Shown in pieces: positions 23,432-31,801 of a stretch of DNA of 64,000 nt; within the stretch, counting starts at the first letter, position 1; each line of letters begins with the position of its first letter. The stretch spans positions 52,143 through 116,142 of the forward strand of contig CAZOGK010000009.1 in NCBI GenBank assembly GCA_964579295.1, read 5' to 3'. The notes beneath the pieces are model-generated. The model was not told the DNA's origin. It was given only the letters and a program-made list of their open reading frames with translations, and made no database searches. The DNA is from JAAYYY01 sp964579295 (lineage in GTDB: Bacteria > Chloroflexota > Anaerolineae > Promineifilales > Promineifilaceae). Made by a program: the position numbers and the translations under genes.

Positions 23432-25189
23432 ATGGACACGATCCTCTACGAGCATCTGGCTGCTATCTACGGCGCGGAGGCCGCCGCGGCGGTTCTCCCC
23501 CGCCTGGAGCGGCGGCTGGCGGCTTACCAGGCAGCCGCTGGCCCGCCGCCACCGCCGCGGCCCTTTGACCAGGGCGACGCTTTCCTCATCACCTACGGCG
23601 ATATGGTCAGCCAGCCCGGCGAGCCGCCGCTGCGCACGCTGGGCCAGTTCCTGCGCGCCCATGCCCGCGGCGTGGTGCGCGGCGTGCACCTTCTCCCCTT
23701 TTTTCCCTATAGCTCGGACGATGGCTTCTCGGTCGTCGACTATTACACGGTCGATCCGGCGCTCGGCTCCTGGGACGACATAGCCGCTATCGGCCGCGAC
23801 TTTCGCCTCGCCTTCGACGCCGTAGTCAACCATATCTCGGCCCAGAGCCGCTGGTTCCAGGGCTTCCTGCGCGACGAAGAGCCCTACCGCGACTATTTCA
23901 CGGTGGTCGATCCGCGCACCGACCTCTCTGCCGTCTTTCGTCCGCGCGCGCTGCCGCTGCTGACACCGGTGGACACCGCCGCCGGCGAGCGCCACGTCTG
24001 GACTACCTTCAGCGAGGATCAGATCGACCTCAACTATGCCAACCCGGACGTGCTGCTGGAAATTGTCGACCTGCTGCTCTTTTATGTCGGGCGCGGCGCC
24101 AGCGTGATCCGCCTTGACGCCATTGCCTTCATCTGGAAGGAGATCGGCGACCGCTCCCTGCACCAGCCCGAAGCCCATCGCATCGTACAGCTTTTCCGCC
24201 GCGTTTTCGACCGGGCGGCGCCCCATGTCGCCCTGCTCACCGAAACGAACGTACCGCACAGGGAGAACGTTTCTTACTTCGGCGACGGCCACAATGAAGC
24301 GCAAATGGTCTACAACTTCTCGCTGCCGCCGCTGGTCCTGCACGCCATCCACAGCGGCGACGCCACGGCACTCTCTTCCTGGGCGGCTGACCTGCATACC
24401 CCATCAGACGAGACGACCTTCTTCAACTTCCTCGCCTCCCACGACGGCATCGGCGTCACCCCCGCCCGCGGCATTCTGGGCGATGAGGCCATCGACGCGC
24501 TTGCCGAGCGCGTGCGGGCGCTGGGCGGCTTCGTCTCCTACAAGGACAATCCCGACGGCAGCCAGAGCGCCTACGAGCTAAACGTCAACTATCTCGACGC
24601 GCTGGGCAACCCTGCGCAGCCGGACGAAGAGCCAGCGCTGCTCGCCCGCCGCTTCCTCACCGCCCAGGCCATCATGCTGGCGCTGCCCGGCGTGCCCGGC
24701 ATCTACTTCCACAGCCTCTTCGGCTCGCGCGGTTGGCCGCAAGGCGTCGCGGAAAGCGCGCGCTATCGCACCGTCAACCGCCAGAAGCTGCAGCGCGACG
24801 AGCTGGAAGCTGAGCTTGCCGATTCCGCTTCCCTGCGCGCCCAGCTCTTTGGCGGCTATCGCCGGCTGCTGGCGGCGCGCGCGAGCCAGGCGGCCTTTCA
24901 CCCGCAGGCCAGCCAGCGGCTGCTCGACGTGCACGATGCCCTGTTTGCCCTGCTGCGCCGCAGCCAGGACGGGCGCGCCGCCGTGCTCTGCCTGCACAAT
25001 GTCTCCGCTGCTCCCGTGCAGGCGGCCGTTACGCTCGGCGACCTGCCCGCCGGCCCCTACCGGGATCTCCTCGGCGGCGAGCGGTTCAGCCGCGCCGGCG
25101 ACGCCCTGCCCCTCACTCTCGCCCCCTACCAGACCCTCTGGCTCGCCCCTGCCAACGCTCACCCAGCAGGCGACCCACCACTCGCATGA
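23432..25189 (+). CDS. GH13_18 sucrose/glucosylglycerate phosphorylase-like enzyme
   Basis: The 585-residue TIM-barrel enzyme has the GH13 order: LPFFPYSSDDGFSVVDYYTVDP, FDAVVNHISAQSRWF, nucleophile VIRLDAIAFIWKE, acid/base LLTETNVPHRENVSYFG, transition-state Asp FNFLASHDGIGVTPARG. The SDDGFSV and TNVPH features and loops are those of sucrose phosphorylase subfamily 18. The length exceeds classical sucrose phosphorylases (about 490-500) and fits glucosylglycerate-phosphorylase-like members. It would release glucose-1-phosphate from an alpha-glucoside. ATG 23432 follows AGGAGAGGTGG. Substrate uncertain. Confidence 0.88.
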   Translation: MDTILYEHLAAIYGAEAAAAVLPRLERRLAAYQAAAGPPPPPRPFDQGDAFLITYGDMVSQPGEPPLRTLGQFLRAHARGVVRGVHLLPFFPYSSDDGFSVVDYYTVDPALGSWDDIAAIGRDFRLAFDAVVNHISAQSRWFQGFLRDEEPYRDYFTVVDPRTDLSAVFRPRALPLLTPVDTAAGERHVWTTFSEDQIDLNYANPDVLLEIVDLLLFYVGRGASVIRLDAIAFIWKEIGDRSLHQPEAHRIVQLFRRVFDRAAPHVALLTETNVPHRENVSYFGDGHNEAQMVYNFSLPPLVLHAIHSGDATALSSWAADLHTPSDETTFFNFLASHDGIGVTPARGILGDEAIDALAERVRALGGFVSYKDNPDGSQSAYELNVNYLDALGNPAQPDEEPALLARRFLTAQAIMLALPGVPGIYFHSLFGSRGWPQGVAESARYRTVNRQKLQRDELEAELADSASLRAQLFGGYRRLLAARASQAAFHPQASQRLLDVHDALFALLRRSQDGRAAVLCLHNVSAAPVQAAVTLGDLPAGPYRDLLGGERFSRAGDALPLTLAPYQTLWLAPANAHPAGDPPLA

Positions 25190-25239
25190 ACCCATTTCTG
25201 CCATTTGCCATTCGCCATTTTCCCCAGAGGTCCTGACCC

Positions 25240-26475
25240 ATGAACATCGGCTTCATCGCCACCCGCCTGGCTGGCACCGACGGCGTCTCCCTGGAGGCTG
25301 CCAAGCTGGCGACCGTGCTGCGTCGGCAGGGCCACGAGATCTACTATTGCGCCGGCGAGCTGGACGGCGAGACGCCTGGCCTGCTCGTGCCTGCAGCCCA
25401 TTTTACCGACCCCACCGCCATCGCCCTGGGGGAGCGCGCCTTCAGCCCGCTGCCCGACCCCGATCTGCTGCCCGACATTGCCCGCCGCGCCGCCGCCATC
25501 CGGCCGGCGCTCGAGGAGTTCATCGCCCGCTACCAGATCGACTACGTTATCGTCCAGAACGCCTTTGCCATCCCCATGCAGCTGCCGCTGGCCCAGGCCA
25601 TCGCCGAGCTGCTCGGAGAGATGGACCTGCCGGGCCTGGCCCATAACCACGATCTCTACTGGGAACGGGAGCGTTTTGCCGTGAATCAGATTGGCGCCTT
25701 CCTCGACAGCTACTTCCCGCCAGCCCTGCCGCGCCTGCAGCAGGCGACAATCAACAGCCTGGCGCAGCGCGCCCTACGCCAGCGCCGCGGCCTGCATAGT
25801 GTGGTTATCCCCAACGTCTTCGACTTCGCCACGCCGCCGCCGGGCATAGACGACTACAACCGCGACTTCCGCCGGGCGCTTGGCCTGAGCGACGAACAGT
25901 GGCTGATCCTGCAGCCCACGCGCGTCATCGCGCGCAAGGGAATCGAGCTGGCTATCGAGCTGGTAGCCCGCCTCCGCGACCCGCGCGCCGTGCTGGTCAT
26001 CAGCCACGAGGCCGGCGACGAAGGGATGGACTACCTGTACAGGCTGCAAGCGCTGGCGGCCGAGAAGAACGTTGACCTGCGCTACGTGGCCGGGCGCATC
26101 GGCGACCCCCGCAGCCGGGACGACGCCGGCAATAAGATCTATAGCCTCTGGGACGCCTACCCCCATGCCGACCTGGTTACCTATCCCAGCCTGATCGAAG
26201 GCTTTGGCAACGCGCTGCTGGAGACCGTCTATTTTCGCCGGCCGGCCCTCGTCAACCGTTACGCCGTCTACGCGGCCGATATTGGCCCGCTCGGCTTCCA
26301 GTTCGCCGAAATCGACGGCGCCATCACGGAGCGCGCCGTTGAACAGGCGCGCGCCTGGCTGGAGAACCCGGCCTCGGCGCAGCCAGTTGTCGAGCACAAC
26401 TATCGCCTGGGCGCCAAGCATTTCTCTTACGAGGCGCTGGAGAAGGCGTTCAGCCAGCTCATCCCACCCACTTGA
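25240..26475 (+). CDS. GT4-family glycosyltransferase (GT-B fold)
   Basis: The 411-residue protein starts with MNIGFIATRLAGTDGVSLEAAKLATVLRRQGHEI, the N-terminal Rossmann half of GT4 enzymes with the GTDGVS acceptor loop. The C-terminal half has ILQPTRVIARKGIELAIELVARL (donor-domain start) and HADLVTYPSLIEGFGNALLETV, the E-x7-E sugar-nucleotide binding motif of retaining GT4. It ends the LacI operon. It could make a glucosyl or mannosyl glycoside related to the one degraded by the neighbouring hydrolases. Exact donor and acceptor unknown. Confidence 0.88.
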   Translation: MNIGFIATRLAGTDGVSLEAAKLATVLRRQGHEIYYCAGELDGETPGLLVPAAHFTDPTAIALGERAFSPLPDPDLLPDIARRAAAIRPALEEFIARYQIDYVIVQNAFAIPMQLPLAQAIAELLGEMDLPGLAHNHDLYWERERFAVNQIGAFLDSYFPPALPRLQQATINSLAQRALRQRRGLHSVVIPNVFDFATPPPGIDDYNRDFRRALGLSDEQWLILQPTRVIARKGIELAIELVARLRDPRAVLVISHEAGDEGMDYLYRLQALAAEKNVDLRYVAGRIGDPRSRDDAGNKIYSLWDAYPHADLVTYPSLIEGFGNALLETVYFRRPALVNRYAVYAADIGPLGFQFAEIDGAITERAVEQARAWLENPASAQPVVEHNYRLGAKHFSYEALEKAFSQLIPPT

Positions 26476-26551
26476 TGGTGGGGGGCAGCCCGGCTAACAT
26501 AGGTGGCAGTAATCCAGTCCAACCATGAAGGGGCAGCAAAGGAATAGCTAC

Positions 26552-27382
26552 ATGCAGCGACATGCAATCGTACTCGCTACCGGTCTGGTTGCTTCTATCG
26601 TTCTCGGCGCCTTCCTGCTCCTTGCCGGCGGCGTGCTGGCTCAGGGGCCCGCTGCCCCCGCGGCGCCGGCCATCGAATTGGTGAAGACGGTGGGCACCAA
26701 TCCGTCCGTCTGCGCGACCACCAGCCGCATAACCTTACCTCCAGGCGGCGGCACGGTCTATTACTGTTACCAAGTCTCGAATACGGGAGACCACAATCTG
26801 ACCCGGCATACACTGGCGGACGATCAGCTGGGCACGATTCTCTCGGGATTCGTATACAGCCTGGCGCCGGGAGCCAGCGCCTTCTTAACCCAGTCGGCAA
26901 GCATCGCGGCTACCACGCTCAACACGGCCACCTGGACAGCCTACAATCCGGGTCCAATCGACGTGGCCGTTGCCACTGACAGCGCCGAGGTGGTCGTCCC
27001 CGCGCCGGCGCCGTCTGTCGTGGTGAACAAGACGGTGGGCGACAATCCTGCCGTCTGCGCCGTGGACAGCAGCCTGGCGCTACCGGTCGGCGGCGGCACG
27101 GTTTATTACTGCTACGAAATTACCAATACCGGGAACATGACCCTCACCCGGCATACACTGGCGGACGATCAGCTGGGCACGATTCTCTCGGGATTCGTAT
27201 ACAGCCTGGCGCCCGGAGCCAGCGCCTTCTTAACCCAGTCGGCAAGCATCGCGGCAACTACCGTTAACGTGGCTACGTGGACAGCCTACAATCCCGGGCC
27301 GCTGCACGAGACGGACAGCTCGGACAGCGCCGTGGTGTACGTCGGGCATCTGAGCTACCTGCCCATCCTCCGGCGCGAATAA
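26552..27382 (+). CDS. Exported two-repeat (DUF11/CARDB-like) surface protein with 'YLPILRR' tail
   Basis: The 276-residue protein has a signal peptide (VLATGLVASIVLGAFLLLAGGVLAQ) and two about 115-residue beta domains starting IELVKTVGTNPSVCA and VVNKTVGDNPAVCA. Each has a Cys pair and GGGTVYYCY, with NTGDHNLTRH or NTGNMTLTRH. It ends in GHLSYLPILRRE, the short tail seen in other exported proteins here. ATG 26552 has AAGGAA upstream; ATG 26525 has none. The domains resemble DUF11/CARDB surface repeats. It follows the sugar operon by 76 bases but is probably functionally separate. Confidence 0.78.
   Translation: MQRHAIVLATGLVASIVLGAFLLLAGGVLAQGPAAPAAPAIELVKTVGTNPSVCATTSRITLPPGGGTVYYCYQVSNTGDHNLTRHTLADDQLGTILSGFVYSLAPGASAFLTQSASIAATTLNTATWTAYNPGPIDVAVATDSAEVVVPAPAPSVVVNKTVGDNPAVCAVDSSLALPVGGGTVYYCYEITNTGNMTLTRHTLADDQLGTILSGFVYSLAPGASAFLTQSASIAATTVNVATWTAYNPGPLHETDSSDSAVVYVGHLSYLPILRRE
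26801..27255 (+). repeat. Direct repeat, 110 bp with one mismatch
   Basis: 26801-26910 and 27146-27255 are identical except for one base, 345 bp (115 codons) apart. They encode the second half of each surface domain (TRHTLADDQLGTILSGF region). Flanking parts of the same domains differ clearly, indicating a recent duplication or gene-conversion patch. Confidence 0.95.
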
Positions 27383-27401
27383 CGGCCTTTCTCGCCCCGG
27401 A

Positions 27402-29291
27402 CTAGCCCGGCGCTGGCGTCAACCGCAGCAGCCGCCCTTCATGCGGCGCCAGCTCAAGCGCTATCGTCGCGCCTGTCTGGCCGGCCGGCTCCCCTTCGGG
27501 CCAGCGGCGTGCCGCTACGGGCGTGGCGATGCCCAGGGCGGCGAGGTCGAGGCGGCGGCGCAGTGGACGCTCGCCCGCATTGAGGGCAAAGAGCAGGGTC
27601 TCATCCCCCCACGGGCGCAGCAAGACGAGCAGCTCCTCGTCCTCCGCGCCGAGCAGCGGGAAGCCCGCCGTCCCAGGGGGCAGCTGCAGCAGGAAGCGGA
27701 ACAGGCGCAGCCGCTCCGGCGGCAGTTCGGCCAGCGAGTCGCTGGTGATGAGCGCGCCCCCGGCCAGGCCGGCGTAGAGAGCCAGGGCGCGCAGCTCGCC
27801 GTCGTCCAGGTGGTGAAAACGCTCGCGCAGTAGCAGGCAGTCGGGGTCCATCTGCCAGAGAATGCCGTTGGCGAAGTTGCGCCGCTGCAGGTCGCCGAGA
27901 ATGGAGCGGGCGGCGCGCTCGCCATCCCAGCTCACGACCATGTCGCGCCCGATGCGCATAGCGTCGACCAGACCCACGGCCGGCCACAGCGGGCAGCCGC
28001 AGCCGAGCCAGAGCGCCTCGCCGATCTCCTCGCGGATCATGGTCGCGACCCGGCGCCAGATTTCAATGCGGGTCAGACCCGGCCTATGGTAACGGGCGTG
28101 CTCCGGCCCGTGTTCGCTACCAAAGTGCATGAAATCCGTCTTGAAGTAGTCACAGCCCCATACCTGCCGCCAGGTGCGAAAGACCTGACGCAGGTAGGCA
28201 AAGGCGTCGGGATGGGTCGCATCGAGGATGTAATATTCTTCGCTGCGCTTATGCCAGCGGAACTCACCATAGAAGCGCATCTGCACCAGCGGGCCGCCCG
28301 CTTCTCGATCCTGCACCACCCAATCCGGATGCTCCTGGTAGAGCCGGCTGCGGTTGCCCACGACGAAGGGGGCGATCCACAGCCCCGGCCGGAAGCCGGC
28401 GGCGCGGATTTCCGCCAGCAGCGGCGCCATGCCGCGCGGAAACTGGGGCTTCACCACCAGCCAGTCGCCCATCTCCGGCGTAAAGCCGTCGTCGATCTGG
28501 AAGAGCTGCAGCGGCAGCCCGTATTTGTCGCGGGCAGCCGCGGCGCCGCGCAGCTCCCGGCGGATGGCGGCCTCGTCAATGGCCGCGTAGTAGTTGTACC
28601 AGGAGCACCAGCCGCTGAGCGGGGCGGGGGGAATGCGCGGCGGCTGCGGGCTGGCGGCGGCGACCTGCTGCGCCCAGCGGCGCAGGCCATCTTCCACGCC
28701 GGGCTGGAGCAGGAAGAGCAGCTCCTCCGCCTCCAGGCGATCGGTTGCTCCCGCTGCCCGTCGGTCCCACCAGGTGGAAATGTCCAGCGCGGGCTCGTCG
28801 CCAGCGCGCCAGCGGAATGTCTGCTGGAAGCGGTCGTGCCGCGCAAAGCCGATAACCAGATTCGAGGCGCCGGCGGTAGGCAATAGTTGAGTCAGGCCAT
28901 AGCCGGCAGCGCTCTCGCCCGCGGCCATCTGCCCAAGAGCCACGTAGTCGCTGCCGTCCCAGCTATGGTAGCCCTGGCGCAGCACGGCGCGCGCGCCCGT
29001 GACGCGCTCAAAGCGGATGCCGAAGCTATCGACGCTCAGCCCGGCCGGCGCTCCTTCCAGCCAGCCATGCAGCGCGCCCAACCCCTTGTCTATGTCCGTC
29101 CAGAGCAGGTTAAAGGAGCCGTCGCCCAGGGCCGGCGCGCTGAAGCGCCAGTGAATACCCGCTCCTTCCCGGCCTTCCGCCACTTCCCAGCCTGCCAGCG
29201 GCTCGCCGTTCAGCAGCGGCCGGACCGGCCCCAGCTCGAACGAGCCGGCGCTGAAGACGGGTCGCCGGTCCGCGGCGGAAGTGGCAATCAT
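27402..29291 (-). CDS. GH36-type alpha-galactosidase
   Basis: The 629-residue protein has an N-terminal beta-sandwich (FELGPVRPLLNG, LRQGYHSWDGSD) and a TIM barrel with LSGWCSWYNYYAAIDE, LQLFQIDDGFTPEMGDWL, GFRPGLWIAPFVVG, nucleophile motif CDYFKTDFMHF, LWLGCGCPLWPAVGLVDAMRIGRD with the acid/base Asp, and NFANGILWQMDPDC. These are hallmarks of clan GH-D (GH36). No signal peptide, so it is cytoplasmic. ATG at 29291 overlaps the upstream TGA at 29288. It probably cleaves alpha-galactosides; an alpha-N-acetylgalactosaminidase activity is possible. Confidence 0.88.
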   Translation of the reverse strand: MIATSAADRRPVFSAGSFELGPVRPLLNGEPLAGWEVAEGREGAGIHWRFSAPALGDGSFNLLWTDIDKGLGALHGWLEGAPAGLSVDSFGIRFERVTGARAVLRQGYHSWDGSDYVALGQMAAGESAAGYGLTQLLPTAGASNLVIGFARHDRFQQTFRWRAGDEPALDISTWWDRRAAGATDRLEAEELLFLLQPGVEDGLRRWAQQVAAASPQPPRIPPAPLSGWCSWYNYYAAIDEAAIRRELRGAAAARDKYGLPLQLFQIDDGFTPEMGDWLVVKPQFPRGMAPLLAEIRAAGFRPGLWIAPFVVGNRSRLYQEHPDWVVQDREAGGPLVQMRFYGEFRWHKRSEEYYILDATHPDAFAYLRQVFRTWRQVWGCDYFKTDFMHFGSEHGPEHARYHRPGLTRIEIWRRVATMIREEIGEALWLGCGCPLWPAVGLVDAMRIGRDMVVSWDGERAARSILGDLQRRNFANGILWQMDPDCLLLRERFHHLDDGELRALALYAGLAGGALITSDSLAELPPERLRLFRFLLQLPPGTAGFPLLGAEDEELLVLLRPWGDETLLFALNAGERPLRRRLDLAALGIATPVAARRWPEGEPAGQTGATIALELAPHEGRLLRLTPAPG

Positions 29292-30283
29292 AGCCGGATC
29301 TCGCAGCGCTCCTCCGCGGCGCGTGTGGCGGCGAGCACGAGGTCCAGCGTGCGGGCGCCTTCCCGCAGCGGCGTGCGCGTCTGGCCATCCTCGCGGATGG
29401 CGCGCAGCAGCTCTTCTAGCTGGGCCTGCCGGTAGTCGCGCTCTGCGGCGATGGTCACCGTCTGCGGTGCGTCGCCGCCGGTCAGGGTAAAGATCGCGTG
29501 GTTGGCGTCGCTAAAATCGGCCGTGAGCCGCTGCGTCACGGCGCGGTAGTCATTAATCCAGCGGCCGGGAATGGCGTTATTGGTGGCGTAGACGACGCCC
29601 AGCGCGCCGCCGGCAAAACCGACCACCGTGGCGCTGACGTCTTCCACTGTGTAACCGGGCACGTCGCGATGAAAGAGATTATTCTGGCGGCTGAAGACCG
29701 TTTCCACCTCGCCGCCCAGGTAGCGCAGCAGGTCAAAGAGATGGATGGCCTGCTCCACGATCTGGCCCCCGGAGCGGGCGCGATCGCGCCACCAGGAGGC
29801 GTGCAGGCTGTTGCAGAAGTAGCGCGCGCTGATCAGGCCAAGTGGGCCGGCGCTGCCGTCCTCTAGCCGCGCGCGCAGCGCTTCTACGGCGGCGCCAAAG
29901 CGGTACATGAAGCCGACCTGTGTCTTGATGCCCGCCGCTTCCGCCGCGGCGACCATTGCCCAGGCCTGCTCGGACGTGAGCGCGATTGGCTTTTCCATCA
30001 GAATGTGGATGCCCCGCTCTGCCGCCAGCGCTACTTCGTCGCCGTGGCCGTAGGGCGGCAGGACGACCACCAGCAAATCCAGCGGGACGCTGTCCAGCAG
30101 CTGGCGGTGGTCGGTGAAGACCCGCGCCCCGCGCCCGTAGCGGGCGGCGAAGGCTTCCGCCTTGTGCAGGTTGCGGTCGCAGAAAGCTACCAGCTCCAGC
30201 TCGCCCGCCAGGCGACCGATGATCTGGGCATGGGTGTGGGCGAAGTCGCCGCAGCCGAGAATGGCGGCGCGTAGCTTAGTCAT
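29288..30283 (-). CDS. Gfo/Idh/MocA-family NAD(P)-dependent sugar oxidoreductase
   Basis: The 331-residue protein has an N-terminal Rossmann fold (LRAAILGCGDFAHTHAQIIGRL), the family motif HILMEKPIALTSEQAW with the conserved EKP lysine, and a C-terminal beta-sheet domain containing SGGQIVEQAIHLFDLLRYLGGEV (conserved Asp and His near the catalytic site). The start at 30283 follows CAGGAG. It probably oxidises or isomerises a sugar or cyclitol. It sits between the GH36 and MDR genes with 19-base spacing upstream, suggesting a small catabolic operon. Confidence 0.9.
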   Translation of the reverse strand: MTKLRAAILGCGDFAHTHAQIIGRLAGELELVAFCDRNLHKAEAFAARYGRGARVFTDHRQLLDSVPLDLLVVVLPPYGHGDEVALAAERGIHILMEKPIALTSEQAWAMVAAAEAAGIKTQVGFMYRFGAAVEALRARLEDGSAGPLGLISARYFCNSLHASWWRDRARSGGQIVEQAIHLFDLLRYLGGEVETVFSRQNNLFHRDVPGYTVEDVSATVVGFAGGALGVVYATNNAIPGRWINDYRAVTQRLTADFSDANHAIFTLTGGDAPQTVTIAAERDYRQAQLEELLRAIREDGQTRTPLREGARTLDLVLAATRAAEERCEIRL

Positions 30284-30302
30284 GGCAACACTCCTGCGCC
30301 GG

Positions 30303-31352
30303 CTAGGCGGCGCTGCGAAAGTCGAGAACTGCCTGCATGACGGCCGCCGGCTGGCTGTCGAGCAGCGCGTAGAGCGCGGCCGCCTCGGTATAGGGCGCGA
30401 CATGGCTGATGAGCGGGCGCAGGTTGAGCACGCCTTCTGCCTGCAGCCGCATCGCCGTCTGCCACAGGCGCAGACGATCCCAGCGGTAGCTCAGCTCCGG
30501 GCTGGGGCCGGAAATCTGCGAGCAGACGAGGTTGATGCGGTTGTGGTGGAACTCCTCTCCCAGAAACAGACCGCTTGCTTCGCCCTGGAAGAATCCCATG
30601 GCGACGACGCGCGCCGAATAAGCCGCGGCGCGGATGGCTTCGTGCAGCGCCGCCGTGGCGCCGCTCACCTCGATGCAGACGTCGGCCCCCCGCCCGCCGG
30701 TCTCGGCTCGAATCGCTTCCGCAACCGCCGTCTCCGCCGCGTTGAGCGCCAGGCCGGCGCCAAGCTGCCGGGCCAGCGCCAGCCGCTCCTCCAACAGATC
30801 GACGGCGATCACCCGCGCCCCCGAAGCGCGCGCCAGCTGCGCCACGACCTGCCCCAGCGCCCCCAGCCCAAAGATGGCGACCGTCTCGCCGACCCGGATG
30901 CTGGCATCGTGAACGCCGTTAAGGGCAATGGCCCCCAGATGCGAGAAGATACCCAGAATTGGTTCCAGCCCGGCGGGCAAGAACCTGGCCCGCACATAGT
31001 CCGCATCCGCCACGTGGTGGCTACGGTGGCCCCACGCACCGTAGACCAGAGCGCCCGGCGCAATATCGGCCACAGCCTCCCCGACCTCCACCACTTCTCC
31101 GACCTCCTCATAACCCACTGCCGGCAGTGGGTAGGCCAGCGCAGCAGCGCGGCCCGGGCCGAACAGCCGCAGGGCGCTGTCCCACTCTTTGTGCAGATAG
31201 GGGTTGCTGCCCCGATATTGGGTCAGCTCGGTGCCGGCGCTGATGCCCGAATACAGCGTGCGGATGCGCACCTGCTCCGCTCCCATCACGCCATCCTCGA
31301 CCTCGGCGATTGTCACCCGGCGCGGTGCGGAAATGATCACGGCTTGAGCCAC
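30303..31352 (-). CDS. Zinc-type MDR alcohol dehydrogenase-like oxidoreductase
   Basis: The 349-residue protein has a GroES-like N-terminal half (IRTLYSGISAGTELTQYRG) and a nucleotide-binding half (VAIFGLGALGQVVAQLARASGARVIAVDLLEERL). The canonical catalytic-zinc Cys of alcohol dehydrogenases is replaced in SGISAGTE, as in the bacteriochlorophyllide/threonine-dehydrogenase-like subfamily. The structural-zinc Cys cluster is also absent. It may therefore use another catalytic mode. It lies upstream of and near the Gfo/Idh/MocA gene and probably supplies a second oxidation step of sugar catabolism. Confidence 0.82.
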   Translation of the reverse strand: MAQAVIISAPRRVTIAEVEDGVMGAEQVRIRTLYSGISAGTELTQYRGSNPYLHKEWDSALRLFGPGRAAALAYPLPAVGYEEVGEVVEVGEAVADIAPGALVYGAWGHRSHHVADADYVRARFLPAGLEPILGIFSHLGAIALNGVHDASIRVGETVAIFGLGALGQVVAQLARASGARVIAVDLLEERLALARQLGAGLALNAAETAVAEAIRAETGGRGADVCIEVSGATAALHEAIRAAAYSARVVAMGFFQGEASGLFLGEEFHHNRINLVCSQISGPSPELSYRWDRLRLWQTAMRLQAEGVLNLRPLISHVAPYTEAAALYALLDSQPAAVMQAVLDFRSAA

Positions 31353-31433
31353 GGCAACCTCCTCCCTCGGCGACCAAGCTGCTCGATGCGCGCCATAGCG
31401 CCGGGCAAATGGTAGCCCAATCTGGCCCGGCGG

Positions 31434-31799
31434 CTACTGCGACGGTACCTGGCCGGGAAGCTCACCGCTGGCCCGACCGTACTCCTCTGGCGGATCGCTG
31501 AAAACTTCGCCGTAAAACCAGGTCAGCAGGCGCGCCTCGGCCCAGGGCTGCAGGGCCGCGAGCAGGGCGATGCCTGCCTCGGACGTGAGCGCCCGAACAA
31601 AGGCCTCCTCCGAGGCGAAATAGAGCTCGTACATCAGGTGATAGCGGGAGTCGCCCCCGGGCCGGCCGCGAATGCGCCCCACCTCGCTGCGCAGCAGGCC
31701 GGGCAGCTGCTCGGCCAGGGGCAGGTGGGTGTGGGCGAAAAATTGCTCCAGCGCCGGCTCGTCGTCGACGCGCCGGTAGATGGTGACCAGCTTAAACAC
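31434..31799 (-). CDS. EthD-family (ferredoxin-like fold) protein
   Basis: The 121-residue protein starts MFKLVTIYRRVDDEPALEQFFAHTHLPLAEQLPGL, the EthD motif with HLPL, then YHLMYELYFASEEAFVRALTSEAG, a typical dimeric alpha-beta barrel. EthD-like proteins act in degradation pathways or as small-molecule-binding proteins. The ATG at 31799 is three bases from the stop of the diheme cytochrome gene (31802), so it ends the ccm operon. Function unknown. Confidence 0.8.
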   Translation of the reverse strand: MFKLVTIYRRVDDEPALEQFFAHTHLPLAEQLPGLLRSEVGRIRGRPGGDSRYHLMYELYFASEEAFVRALTSEAGIALLAALQPWAEARLLTWFYGEVFSDPPEEYGRASGELPGQVPSQ

Positions 31800-31801
31800 A
31801 C

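Noticed and set aside
25190..25239. GCCATT repeats (three copies) as a REP element
   Set aside because: Only about 25 bases and no partner hairpin; could be chance or a relic.
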